22,733 nt of DNA, from the NCBI GenBank assembly GCA_963596435.1, contig CAVBMG010000052.1:1-22733 (forward strand). Reading direction: 5' to 3'. The translations under genes and the position numbers were made by a program. Positions 1 through 7,093 of this stretch are shown here, one piece after another. This stretch comes from COE1 sp963596435 (GTDB lineage Bacteria > Bacillota > Clostridia > Lachnospirales > Lachnospiraceae). The notes under the pieces were generated by a model. The model saw nothing but the letters and a program-made list of their open reading frames with translations, was not told where the DNA came from and did no database searches. Each line of letters opens with the position of its first letter. Within the stretch, counting starts at the first letter, position 1.

Positions 1-45
1 ATGTCTATGCTATTCTGTATAAAAAATATACAGCCGTTTTCGGTT

Positions 46-954
46 TTATCTTACGTGTATCAGACCTGCCAGGACGGTCTGGTCTGATACGCCTCTTAAT
101 TTTGCTATTTCTTCTTTATATGGTGGAATTGTCTTTTCCTTGGAGCTTTCTGCGCATAACCAGGGAGTCTCTAATATCTTGGGAACAGCAGCGAATCGTT
201 CATCATGAACGATTTTATGCAGGGTATCAAAACCAATCGTTCCCTGACCGATATTGGCATGGCGGTCTTTGTGAGCACCACATGGGTTGAGACTGTCATT
301 GACATGAATAACTGCAATCTGGTCAAGTCCAAGGATATCATCGAACTGTTTCAGTACACCTTCATAATCAGTTACAAGCGGATAGCCTGCATCGCTGACA
401 TGGCAGGTATCAAAGCATACACGCAGGCGGTCTTTTCTTTCAACGCCATCATAAATTCTCTTCAATTCTTCAAAGGTACGACCGACTTCGCTGCCTTTTC
501 CAGCCATGGTTTCAAGAGCAATATAGACATCATTATCATCTGCATCAAGCACCATATTTAATCCCTTCACAATCTGGGCAATTCCTGCATCTACACCTGC
601 ATCTACGTGGGAGCCAGGATGAAGCACCAGTATACGACTCTTCATGGCAGCAGTTCTTACGATTTCTTTGCTTAAAAATTCCACAGCCAGTTCAAAAGTC
701 TCCGGTTTTACAGTATTTGCCAGATTGATGATATAGGGAGCATGTACAACGATTTCTTTAATGCCGACTTTATCGGCATATTTCCATCCGGCATCAATGT
801 TCAGGTCTGCAATCTCCTTTCTTCTGGTATTCTGTGGAGCTCCGGTGTAGAGCATCAGCACATTTGCTCCATAAGAAGCGGCTTCCTTTACAGAACCAAG
901 AAACATCTCCTTACCGGACATTCCTACATGGGAACCTAATTTTATTTCACTCAC
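46..954 (-). CDS. nfo: Endonuclease IV (AP endonuclease)
   Basis: This protein of 302 residues is a deoxyribonuclease IV, which cuts the DNA backbone 5' to abasic sites in base-excision repair using a three-zinc centre in a TIM barrel. The family motifs are present in order: GSHVGMSG near the N-terminus, HPGSH, ETMAGKGSEVG, CFDTCH, HVNDS, DRHANIGQG and a final ETP. They carry the His, Glu and Asp zinc ligands. The start is a GTG at 952-954, preceded on the minus strand by AGGTG about seven bases upstream. The gene begins 33 nt after the stop of the DUF4317 gene on the same strand, so the two are probably co-transcribed. The last 15 or so residues after the KLRG segment look unlike the usual family tail and are encoded by a perfect inverted repeat, suggesting that the original stop was lost or replaced. 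Function is clear; the tail is the only oddity. Confidence 0.95.
   Translation of the reverse strand: MSEIKLGSHVGMSGKEMFLGSVKEAASYGANVLMLYTGAPQNTRRKEIADLNIDAGWKYADKVGIKEIVVHAPYIINLANTVKPETFELAVEFLSKEIVRTAAMKSRILVLHPGSHVDAGVDAGIAQIVKGLNMVLDADDNDVYIALETMAGKGSEVGRTFEELKRIYDGVERKDRLRVCFDTCHVSDAGYPLVTDYEGVLKQFDDILGLDQIAVIHVNDSLNPCGAHKDRHANIGQGTIGFDTLHKIVHDERFAAVPKILETPWLCAESSKEKTIPPYKEEIAKLRGVSDQTVLAGLIHVR
57..90 (-). repeat. Inverted repeat inside the 3' end of nfo
   Basis: A perfect 10-bp inverted repeat, GTATCAGACC at 57-66 and GGTCTGATAC at 81-90, encloses a 14-nt loop. It lies within the last codons of the endonuclease IV reading frame, which stops just beyond it at 46-48. A second, weaker palindrome with arms CTGTAT (15-20) and ATACAG (28-33) and a T-rich centre on the minus strand follows the stop. 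Together these may form the transcript end of the DUF4317-nfo operon, but neither has a classic GC stem directly followed by a T-tract, so the terminator role is inferred. Confidence 0.4.
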
Positions 955-987
955 AATGATTCACCTGTCCTTTCGCTAATTGAGAAT

Positions 988-2271
988 TTATACAGTTGTT
1001 TTCACACCGTTGAGGTTGATCTCTTCATCCTCTTCCATGGGTATCATCAGGTATTTCTGTCCATCTATCGTCTGAGAAGTAATCTGCTCTGCTTTATCAG
1101 GATTCATGCGCAGGAAGACGTCAGAGTATTCGGTAACATCGTCTTCAGCAGGCATTTCTGGTGATGGTGCAGAGACAGGTTCAGAACTTTTCGTCTGCAA
1201 TTCCTTTTTCAGAGTAGCCACCTCTTCTAATAGTTTCTGCTCTTTCTTTGCCTGATTATTCTTTTCAATGGCTTTTTCATCCACAAGATTCTTGACAACA
1301 GGTGGCGCATCCTGAAATTCCTCAGCAAAATGATCCTGGATCTGCATGACGGCAGCATCAGGAATATCGCTCTGGGTAAGGACTTCCTTAATGATCTCAG
1401 GAGTCAGAGTAAATTCTTCCGGTTCACCAATTACGAGATCTTCCATTTCAGCTTCTTTCTCTGCAACGAGAGTGTTCAGATTCTCCTGAATCTCAAGCAT
1501 AACATCATCAGTCTGCTCCACGATAGGGGCAATCGCTGCCTTTACCATGGAATGAAAGGTCTGCTTCTCCTCTGTGGCAGTACGTTTGGAATCACATCCA
1601 AGAACGGATTCTACGAAGTCAGGGTGGGAATCCTTGGCATCATGCACATAGTAGGTCAGAGAATGAATATCAGTACTTCTTTCTATGAAGGAAGGATATA
1701 GGAAACCAACATCAGGTACACCTACGACCCAGTCCTGAATACGGACACCGATACGGTTCTCATCTGCACGATATCCAAGTCCCGGTTTGGAGAGGTTCAC
1801 AGGGCAGATCGCGCACAGAAGGTATGTATAGACTTCTTCGGATTCATCAATCTTGAGATCATCATTGGTCTTGGTGATAACATCATAGGCATCATGAAAG
1901 ATCAGAATCAGATAATTGCCTACGTAATCATAATTCTCGATAATCATATCATAGAGATGTTCCAGAAGTTCAGGATTGCGCAGTCCACTTTCGCGCAGTC
2001 CAAGAAGATACTGCTGTTTGCCTCCCTGCTCTTCTTCCTCTTTGGCAAAGTGCAGTTCCAGCAGGTTGTTGCCAATTGTACCGGAGAGAGCCTTCTTTGC
2101 AATATCCAGATATTTATAGAATTCTTCATCCTCAAGATTCAGGAAAGTTTCATTTAATTCTACGACCTTGTTTTTGTTTGCATCTACATAACAGCCGCAC
2201 ATTTTGGTGATGGTGCAGGCTTCTTTCTTAAAACGTCTCTTTAATTCTAAGATGTCTTTATTTCGCAGCAT
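988..2271 (-). CDS. DUF4317 family protein
   Basis: This cytosolic protein of 427 residues begins MLRNKDILELKRRF and matches my recollection of the DUF4317 family, which is common in Lachnospiraceae and Ruminococcaceae and has no assigned function. No signal peptide or membrane segment is visible. An early CGCYVD segment is followed by acidic stretches. A charged, probably coiled-coil region rich in Lys and Glu lies near residues 330-360, and the tail is acidic. The frame stays open upstream to 2328, but the ATG at 2269-2271 has an excellent GGAGG six bases upstream on the minus strand, and the extra 19 residues would run into the structured element, so the short start was chosen. It is the first gene of an operon with nfo. 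A credible minus-strand promoter at 2519-2547 would give a 5' leader of about 240 nt containing all of element A, so leader-based regulation is possible. Confidence 0.85.
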   Translation of the reverse strand: MLRNKDILELKRRFKKEACTITKMCGCYVDANKNKVVELNETFLNLEDEEFYKYLDIAKKALSGTIGNNLLELHFAKEEEEQGGKQQYLLGLRESGLRNPELLEHLYDMIIENYDYVGNYLILIFHDAYDVITKTNDDLKIDESEEVYTYLLCAICPVNLSKPGLGYRADENRIGVRIQDWVVGVPDVGFLYPSFIERSTDIHSLTYYVHDAKDSHPDFVESVLGCDSKRTATEEKQTFHSMVKAAIAPIVEQTDDVMLEIQENLNTLVAEKEAEMEDLVIGEPEEFTLTPEIIKEVLTQSDIPDAAVMQIQDHFAEEFQDAPPVVKNLVDEKAIEKNNQAKKEQKLLEEVATLKKELQTKSSEPVSAPSPEMPAEDDVTEYSDVFLRMNPDKAEQITSQTIDGQKYLMIPMEEDEEINLNGVKTTV

Positions 2272-2328
2272 AAGTGCCTCCAGTTTTTTTCTATAGATAA
2301 AATGCGAAACGAATAGGCAGAATGGCAC

Positions 2329-2483
2329 GAATTGTATGGATTTAACAATGCACCGCAGACCGCTCTCGCTACGCTGCAGCTCGTAGCGGTACGTAAGGTG
2401 CTAAAATAGCTGCGCTATTTGACCACCCAAGTACCGACGGCTGCACAGTGTCTGCTCATGCATTTGTTAAATCCATACAATTC
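2329..2483. ncRNA. Structured palindromic element, copy A
   Basis: This is one of two related structured elements in the window. Coordinates follow the plus strand. The outer arms (2329-2352 and 2459-2483) pair perfectly apart from one bulged T. An additional outer pair, GCGAAACG (2304-2311) with CGTTTCGC (2500-2507), extends it. Inside are a closing helix GCAGAC/GTCTGC (2355-2360, 2450-2455) and a hairpin CGCTACG/CGTAGCG (2367-2373, 2382-2388). A nested hairpin follows: GGTAC/GTACC (2388-2392, 2431-2435), GGTG/CACC (2397-2400, 2424-2427) and AAATAGC/GCTATTT (2404-2410, 2414-2420). The loop of the first hairpin contains TGCAGC (2375-2380), complementary to GCTGCA (2440-2445), a possible pseudoknot. 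Copy B at 17608-17766 shares the short motifs and keeps every helix with different bases. The transcribed strand is unknown; it may be part of the DUF4317 leader. I do not recognise a named family. Confidence 0.7.
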
Positions 2484-2518
2484 TGTATCTAAAACAGTGC
2501 GTTTCGCGGTTGCTTATA

Positions 2519-2547
2519 AGTATACAATAAATGGGGGGAAAAGACAA
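2519..2547 (-). promoter_or_regulatory. Putative promoter of DUF4317-nfo operon
   Basis: Read on the minus strand there is TTGTCT (2547-2542), a 17-base spacer and TATACT (2524-2519). This is a good match to a vegetative sigma-A promoter. Transcription would start near 2512, immediately before the outermost helix of element A, and run through the whole element into the DUF4317 gene. No other comparably good promoter was found between element A and the DUF4317 start. Confidence 0.5.
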
Positions 2548-2600
2548 ATCGCAAGATGAAGAGAATTGTAAGAATACATTGATGCTTGAAAAATAAAATC

Positions 2601-2673
2601 TGGCGATATATAATAAAAATACAATGTATAAATCGCCAACACAACATGATTTAAACTTTGCTTGGCGATTTAT
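2601..2673. promoter_or_regulatory. Three-copy TGGCGATWTATA operator-like repeat
   Basis: A 12-base motif occurs three times just upstream of the ATPase gene: TGGCGATATATA at 2601-2612 (plus), ATAAATCGCCAA at 2628-2639 (minus orientation) and TTGGCGATTTAT at 2662-2673 (plus). The last two form a perfect 12-bp inverted repeat with a 22-nt loop; the first matches at 11 of 12 bases. The array ends 17 bases before the ATPase start codon. A regulator binding site, possibly autoregulatory, or a leader hairpin covering the start region are both reasonable readings; neither can be decided from sequence alone. Confidence 0.45.
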
Positions 2674-2690
2674 GATGGAAAGGCGCAATT

Positions 2691-4115
2691 ATGAAGATTA
2701 TCGGTAGAAAAAGAGAAAAAGATAGCCTGATGCAGTGTCTTATGTCAAAAAGACCAGAATTTGTTGTCGTTTACGGAAGAAGAAGAGTAGGAAAGACCTA
2801 TCTGGTTCGTGAATACTTCAATAAACAGTTTTCTTTTTATGCTACAGGTCTTACGGATGAAAAGACCAAAGGACAGCTGCGGGGGTTTCAAGCCAGTTTG
2901 AATGAATATGGAGACGAAGATAAGAGCATTCCAAAAGACTGGTTTGAAGCATTTATACGTTTGCGGAAGCTTCTTGAGAGCGATAAAGTGTATCGTGAAC
3001 CTGTAAATAACAAAAGGGTAATATTCCTTGATGAGCTTCCATGGATGGATACGGCAAAATCTGATTTTAAAAGTGCACTTGATTACTTTTGGAACAGTTG
3101 GGCATCAGCACAGGAGGATTTGGTACTGATTGCCTGTGGTTCTGCAACATCATGGATCATTACGAATCTTCTTACTGATAAAAAGGGATTTCATAACAGG
3201 GTGACAAGACGTATCCACCTTGCACCATTTTCACTGGCAGAATGTGAGAAGTTGTTTGAATTCAATGATATAGTCATGCCCAGAAATCAGATGATTGAAA
3301 GTTATATGGTTTTTGGCGGTATACCACATTATCTCAATCTTTTGGATCAACGTCTCAGCCTTGCGCAGAATATTAATGAATTGTGTTTTAAGGAATATGG
3401 ATATCTTCATAACGAATATTATAATCTTTTTCATTCGCTATATGATAAACCGGAGAAACATATGGCAATACTTGAAGCCCTGGCTAGGAATAAAGATGGC
3501 ATGACAAGGTCAGAGCTTTCAAAAGAAAGAGAGATTGGCGGCGGTTCCATACTGACTAAGGATCTGCGTGAGTTGGAAGAGTGTGGTTTTATTCGGAAAT
3601 TTATCAATTTTTCAAAAGGAGAAAGTGAGTCATTTTATCAATTGATTGATCCGTTTACCTTGTTTAGCATTCGATTTATACAGAATAAAAAGTTTGATTC
3701 ATGGAACGAGTATATTAATTCGCCAGGGTATAATTCATGGAGAGGAAATTCTTTTGAAATAATATGTTTGAATCATATTGACCAGATAAAAACTTCGCTT
3801 GGAATTAGTGGAATCGAAACAAATGAATTTGCATGGAGAAGCACTAAAGCTGAAAAGGGAGCTCAGATTGATTTAATTATCAGTAGAAAAGACGGTGTAA
3901 TTAACCTCTGTGAAATGAAGTATACAAACGAAGAGTATTCACTGGATGCTGATGAGTATGAAAAGATTCAGAATAGAATGGTACAGTTTCAGAAAGAGAC
4001 TGGTGCAAAAGAGGCTATCCACATAACATTGATTTGTGGAAATGGATATAAACAGAGTAAGTATTCAGGAATCGTTCAAAATATTATCCTTGGGGATGAT
4101 TTGTTCGATAATTAG
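2691..4115 (+). CDS. AAA ATPase with C-terminal DUF234 nuclease-like domain
   Basis: This protein of 474 residues belongs to the ATPase_2 (archaeal-type STAND/AAA) plus DUF234 family, which is abundant in gut Clostridia and Bacteroidetes and has no settled role. Walker A is GRRRVGKT at residues 29-36 and Walker B is VIFLDE at 110-115. A winged-helix segment follows around residues 260-310 (MTRSELSKERE ... LRELEECGFI). The C-terminal part carries a PD-(D/E)XK-like signature: D394 in QIDLI, then E408 and K410 in CEMKY, spaced as expected for this nuclease fold. No signal peptide or membrane segment is seen. The ATG at 2691 follows a GGAAAGG site. The gene is a single transcription unit, with a hairpin terminator (serving mainly the opposite strand) just after it. 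A defence, mobile-element or regulatory role is possible; I would not choose between them. Confidence 0.85.
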   Translation: MKIIGRKREKDSLMQCLMSKRPEFVVVYGRRRVGKTYLVREYFNKQFSFYATGLTDEKTKGQLRGFQASLNEYGDEDKSIPKDWFEAFIRLRKLLESDKVYREPVNNKRVIFLDELPWMDTAKSDFKSALDYFWNSWASAQEDLVLIACGSATSWIITNLLTDKKGFHNRVTRRIHLAPFSLAECEKLFEFNDIVMPRNQMIESYMVFGGIPHYLNLLDQRLSLAQNINELCFKEYGYLHNEYYNLFHSLYDKPEKHMAILEALARNKDGMTRSELSKEREIGGGSILTKDLRELEECGFIRKFINFSKGESESFYQLIDPFTLFSIRFIQNKKFDSWNEYINSPGYNSWRGNSFEIICLNHIDQIKTSLGISGIETNEFAWRSTKAEKGAQIDLIISRKDGVINLCEMKYTNEEYSLDADEYEKIQNRMVQFQKETGAKEAIHITLICGNGYKQSKYSGIVQNIILGDDLFDN

Positions 4116-4119
4116 CAAA

Positions 4120-4157
4120 ATGAAAAAGGCTCCCCACCAGTGTTGGCTGATGGGGAG
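4120..4157 (-). terminator. Terminator of the hemerythrin gene
   Basis: CTCCCCA (4130-4136) pairs with TGGGGAG (4151-4157), with a further CCA/TGG possible in the loop. Read on the minus strand, the stem is followed by GCC and a run of five T, which is the layout of an intrinsic terminator just after the hemerythrin stop at 4164. It lies between convergent genes and could also slow plus-strand transcription leaving the ATPase gene, although the T-tract on that side is poor. Confidence 0.75.
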
Positions 4158-4163
4158 TTATAT

Positions 4164-4988
4164 TTACTTTGTCACATCAGGTATCTTCTTATCGGAGTAC
4201 AGAATGTGATTAATCAACCAGTTCAACAGGAATTCCAGCAGTTCATTCAGGTATTCCTGTGGATTCTCGTCAATCTCCTGCGGGTCGATCTGATCCAGAC
4301 GTTCAATGAAAGCCGCATGAGCACGTTTCTGGGCTTCCAATCCTTCATAATGGATGCTTTCCATGTATTCTTCTTCATCAGCAAAATGGCTCTTGGTATA
4401 ATTCTTCAGTTCTTCCAGTATACTCATGATCTCGTCATAGCTGTCGGCAACGAAGGCTTTTACCAGGTTGTTGGCACGCTCGATAATGTGGAACAGTTCC
4501 TGATGTTCACTGTCGATGAGTTCAATTCCAGTACGGAACTCATCTGTAAATGCGCATGGGTTGTCACGAAGCAGCCAGTCATCAGCAGCGGGCATCTTGC
4601 CAATCATGATATCGCTGCCAAGGATGTGACGGTAGAGCCACTTGGCAAGGAAGTTCATAAGATCAGTAAGGAGCTGTGTCTGGTTGGAATCAGCATTCTT
4701 ATAGGTCTGCTGCATTTCAGCTACTTTCTGGCGGAAGAAATCATGCTGCGCACGCTGTTTGAGAAGTTCCGGATCACGAATCTGCTCCATATATTCTTCT
4801 TCTTTGTTGAAATGATGATCCGCATAGGCGGTCAGTTTATCAAGGATGGCATTTACCTGTGTCTGGCGTTCCTCGGTCGGTTCTTCTTTGAGAAGCTCCA
4901 TCACGCGGTTAATCAGTTCAAACAGGTAGCGATGGTCATCATCTAGTGCGTTAATGCCTATCAGGCAGTCATCTGTAAATTGAAACAT
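4164..4988 (-). CDS. Tandem two-domain bacteriohemerythrin
   Basis: This cytosolic protein of 274 residues consists of two consecutive hemerythrin four-helix bundles, a fold that binds oxygen (or nitric oxide) at a non-haem di-iron centre. Ligand positions in domain 1 are H19, H59 with E63 (HFNKE), H82, and H121 with D126 (HILGSD). In domain 2 they are H162, H201 with E205 (HFADE), H224, and H261 with D266 (HILYSD). The usual HxxxH pair has Gln in place of its first His in both domains (Q78 and Q220), so each centre appears to lack one canonical His ligand. Single-domain members are about 130 residues, so this is a fusion or duplication. The ATG at 4986-4988 follows AAAGGGG on the minus strand. 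It stands alone, with its own terminator. In an anaerobe, oxygen sensing or buffering is the likely role. Confidence 0.92.
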   Translation of the reverse strand: MFQFTDDCLIGINALDDDHRYLFELINRVMELLKEEPTEERQTQVNAILDKLTAYADHHFNKEEEYMEQIRDPELLKQRAQHDFFRQKVAEMQQTYKNADSNQTQLLTDLMNFLAKWLYRHILGSDIMIGKMPAADDWLLRDNPCAFTDEFRTGIELIDSEHQELFHIIERANNLVKAFVADSYDEIMSILEELKNYTKSHFADEEEYMESIHYEGLEAQKRAHAAFIERLDQIDPQEIDENPQEYLNELLEFLLNWLINHILYSDKKIPDVTK

Positions 4989-5043
4989 AAATAAGTACCC
5001 CTTTCATGTTTAATATCAAATAAATAAACTCATAATTATATAT

Positions 5044-5071
5044 ATTATATCATATAAACAGATAATTTAAC
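5044..5071 (-). promoter_or_regulatory. Putative hemerythrin promoter
   Basis: On the minus strand TATAAT (5049-5044) is preceded, after 16 bases, by GTTAAA (5071-5066), a weak -35. The region 5020-5070 is extremely AT-rich, so other -10-like hexamers occur nearby. It lies about 60 bases upstream of the hemerythrin start, back to back with the promoter of the OLD-family gene. Confidence 0.4.
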
Positions 5072-5090
5072 ATTCCCTTTTGCATTTTTA

Positions 5091-5119
5091 TTGCAGTTTA
5101 AAATAGGCACTGCTAGAAT
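5091..5119 (+). promoter_or_regulatory. Putative promoter of the OLD-family gene
   Basis: TTGCAG (5091-5096), a 17-base spacer and TAGAAT (5114-5119), preceded by TGC, make an extended -10 promoter about 30 bases upstream of the start codon. The same hexamer pair and spacing recurs before the glycogen phosphorylase gene, which supports its use in this genome. Confidence 0.5.
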
Positions 5120-5152
5120 AAAAGAAGAGTATGTCAGTCGGGGGTGGGCATC

Positions 5153-7006
5153 ATGAGAATTGTCAGATTGGGAATCAGTCATTTTAAATCCATCAGGAAA
5201 GTCGTATTGGAAGATATTGAAAACGCATTGATTCTGGTGGGGCAGAATAATACGGGGAAAACGACAGTACTGGATGCAATTCGTGCTGTGGGAGGCGACT
5301 ATCAGATACAGCAGGAGGATTTTGATGAGTCAGGTTCCAATATCGAAATAGAGGTAGAGATTGCCTATGAGGAAGATGATTTTGCGCAAATGCAGAAAAA
5401 CGGCAAAATCAGCAGATATCGAAGAATGGATGCGTGGATGGATGACTTTTGCAGGAAACTGCCTTCTTATAAGGATGGCTCACTTTTCTTTACCTTCATA
5501 GCGAACAGGGATGGCAAGGTGCGTTATGATGATGGATTCCACAAGAATAATCGTTATATCAGGGAGATTTTTCCAAAGATATATTATGTGGATGCGGAGA
5601 GGAATCTGGGGCAGTTCCAGAAGGATATGCTTCTCTTGCAGGAGGATGAGCAATTAAATAAAATACGTGATAACTGCTGTCTGTTCAATCAGGCGAAGAA
5701 GTGTAATCATTGCTTTTCATGCATAGGTTTGCTGAACCAGAAGACGCCGCAGGAACTGACTGCTTTTGAGACGATGCGATTGTTGGATTACAAGTTGTAC
5801 CGCTTGAATCTGGATGAATTTGCTACTAAAGTAAATGAGCATTTCAGGAGAAATGGCGGACAGGATCAGATACTCTATTCCATGAACCGTAATACAGACG
5901 GTATGCTGACGGTAACTACGGAGCTGTACCAGCCGTCAGAGCAGATTACAAGACCTGTTGAGCGAATGGGGAAAGGAATGCGAAGCATCTATATGTTATC
6001 TTTGTTGGAGACATATACAGAGGATGAGTCGCGAAGTCCCAGTATCATTATGATCGAGGACCCTGAGATTTTCCTGCATCCGACGCTGCAAAAGACATCA
6101 GGGGATATCCTGTATCGGCTTTCCAAGAAGCATCAGGTTATTTTCTCCACGCACTCTCCCAATCTGCTGCCGAATTTTAATACCAGACAGATTCGACAGA
6201 TGGTACTGGATGAAAATGGATATCCAGCAGTAAGAAGTAAAACTGACATAAGTGTCATTTTAGATAACCTTGGATATACGGCAAATGATCTGATGAATGT
6301 AAACTTTGTATTTATCGTGGAAGGGAAACAGGACAAGAGCAGGCTTCCGCTGTTATTGCGCCGTTTCTATTCAGAGATGTATGATGAAAATGGCAAACTG
6401 TCGAGGGTGGCGATCATTACGACCAACAGTTGTACGAATATCAAAACCTATGCCAATCTGAAATATATGAATCAGATCTATATTAAAGATCAGTTCCTGA
6501 TGATCCGTGATGGTGATGGTAAAGACCCTGACCAGTTAAAACGACAGCTGTGTCATTATTATGAAGAACAGGGCGCCAGAGATGTGGATAGATTACCGAG
6601 AGTTACGCCCCAAAATGTATTGATCCTGCATTACTATTCTTTTGAGAATTATTTCCTGAACCCTGAAATCATGTATCAGTTGGGCGTAATTCCCGGTGTG
6701 GAAGCTTTTTATGAAATATTCCTGGAGAAATGGAAGGAATACCTGTACAAGATCAAAAGTGGAAGGCATTTACAGGCAGTAATCGGCAAAAATATAGAGA
6801 CAATCGAAGATGTGAAGGAGCATATGGAAGAAATCAGAATCTATATGCGGGGGCACAACCTGTATGATATCTATTACGGAAGATATAAGGAGCAGGAAAA
6901 TGAGCTGCTCACAAGATATGTGGAGCTGGCTCCAAGAGAAGAATTTGCGGATATCCTGGATTCGATAGACCGGTTTATCTATTTTGAGAGCAGGAAAAGG
7001 CATTAA
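5153..7006 (+). CDS. OLD-family ATPase/TOPRIM endonuclease
   Basis: This protein of 617 residues combines an ABC/SMC-type ATPase head with a TOPRIM nuclease domain, the architecture of overcoming-lysogenization-defect (OLD) proteins. Walker A is GQNNTGKTT at 30-38, the signature-like GKGMRS follows, Walker B is IIMIED at 298-303 and the H-loop His is H334 (STHSP). TOPRIM residues are E390 in VEGKQD, then D453 and D455 in RDGDGKD. A short insertion in the ATPase holds five cysteines, C175, C176, C184, C187 and C190 (CNHCFSC), which could bind a metal. The ATG at 5153 is preferred over an in-frame GTG at 5144 because a GGGGGTGG site lies eight bases upstream of it. No GajB-like helicase lies next to it, so this is not Gabija; it is a stand-alone OLD protein. 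Phage defence is the best guess for such proteins, but it is inference here. Confidence 0.88.
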   Translation: MRIVRLGISHFKSIRKVVLEDIENALILVGQNNTGKTTVLDAIRAVGGDYQIQQEDFDESGSNIEIEVEIAYEEDDFAQMQKNGKISRYRRMDAWMDDFCRKLPSYKDGSLFFTFIANRDGKVRYDDGFHKNNRYIREIFPKIYYVDAERNLGQFQKDMLLLQEDEQLNKIRDNCCLFNQAKKCNHCFSCIGLLNQKTPQELTAFETMRLLDYKLYRLNLDEFATKVNEHFRRNGGQDQILYSMNRNTDGMLTVTTELYQPSEQITRPVERMGKGMRSIYMLSLLETYTEDESRSPSIIMIEDPEIFLHPTLQKTSGDILYRLSKKHQVIFSTHSPNLLPNFNTRQIRQMVLDENGYPAVRSKTDISVILDNLGYTANDLMNVNFVFIVEGKQDKSRLPLLLRRFYSEMYDENGKLSRVAIITTNSCTNIKTYANLKYMNQIYIKDQFLMIRDGDGKDPDQLKRQLCHYYEEQGARDVDRLPRVTPQNVLILHYYSFENYFLNPEIMYQLGVIPGVEAFYEIFLEKWKEYLYKIKSGRHLQAVIGKNIETIEDVKEHMEEIRIYMRGHNLYDIYYGRYKEQENELLTRYVELAPREEFADILDSIDRFIYFESRKRH

Positions 7007-7009
7007 ACC

Positions 7010-7038
7010 TTTACCAAATGCAGATTGAGGCGTATAAT
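7010..7038 (+). promoter_or_regulatory. Putative lysozyme promoter
   Basis: TTTACC (7010-7015), a 17-base spacer and a consensus TATAAT (7033-7038) lie in the gap between the OLD-family gene and the lysozyme. This suggests that the lysozyme has its own start of transcription even though no terminator separates it from the gene before it. Confidence 0.55.
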
Positions 7039-7093
7039 AAAAGGCTGACGAAAAAGAAACAGCATAAGTAAAAGAGAAATGAGAGGTAAACGA

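Noticed and set aside
2272..2328. Longer DUF4317 start
   Set aside because: The extra residues come from the region next to element A, and the ATG at 2271 has a much better ribosome site.
2329..2483. Integron attC-like site
   Set aside because: The arms are palindromic with one extra base, like attC, but there is no integrase, no cassette array and no clear GTTRRRY core; the inner multi-hairpin and pseudoknot do not fit attC.
2304..2507. Element A as an ordinary MITE or insertion-sequence remnant
   Set aside because: No target-site duplication borders the arms, no transposase is present, and the arms of the two copies differ in sequence while staying self-complementary, whereas MITE ends are normally conserved. 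Ancient mobility is not excluded.
4140..4946. Plus-strand open frame opposite the hemerythrin gene (268 codons)
   Set aside because: The minus strand encodes two hemerythrin domains with their ligands; the plus frame is an antisense shadow.
5153..7006. Gabija or another multi-gene defence island
   Set aside because: The OLD-type protein has no UvrD-like helicase or other defence gene beside it; its neighbours are a hemerythrin and a lysozyme.
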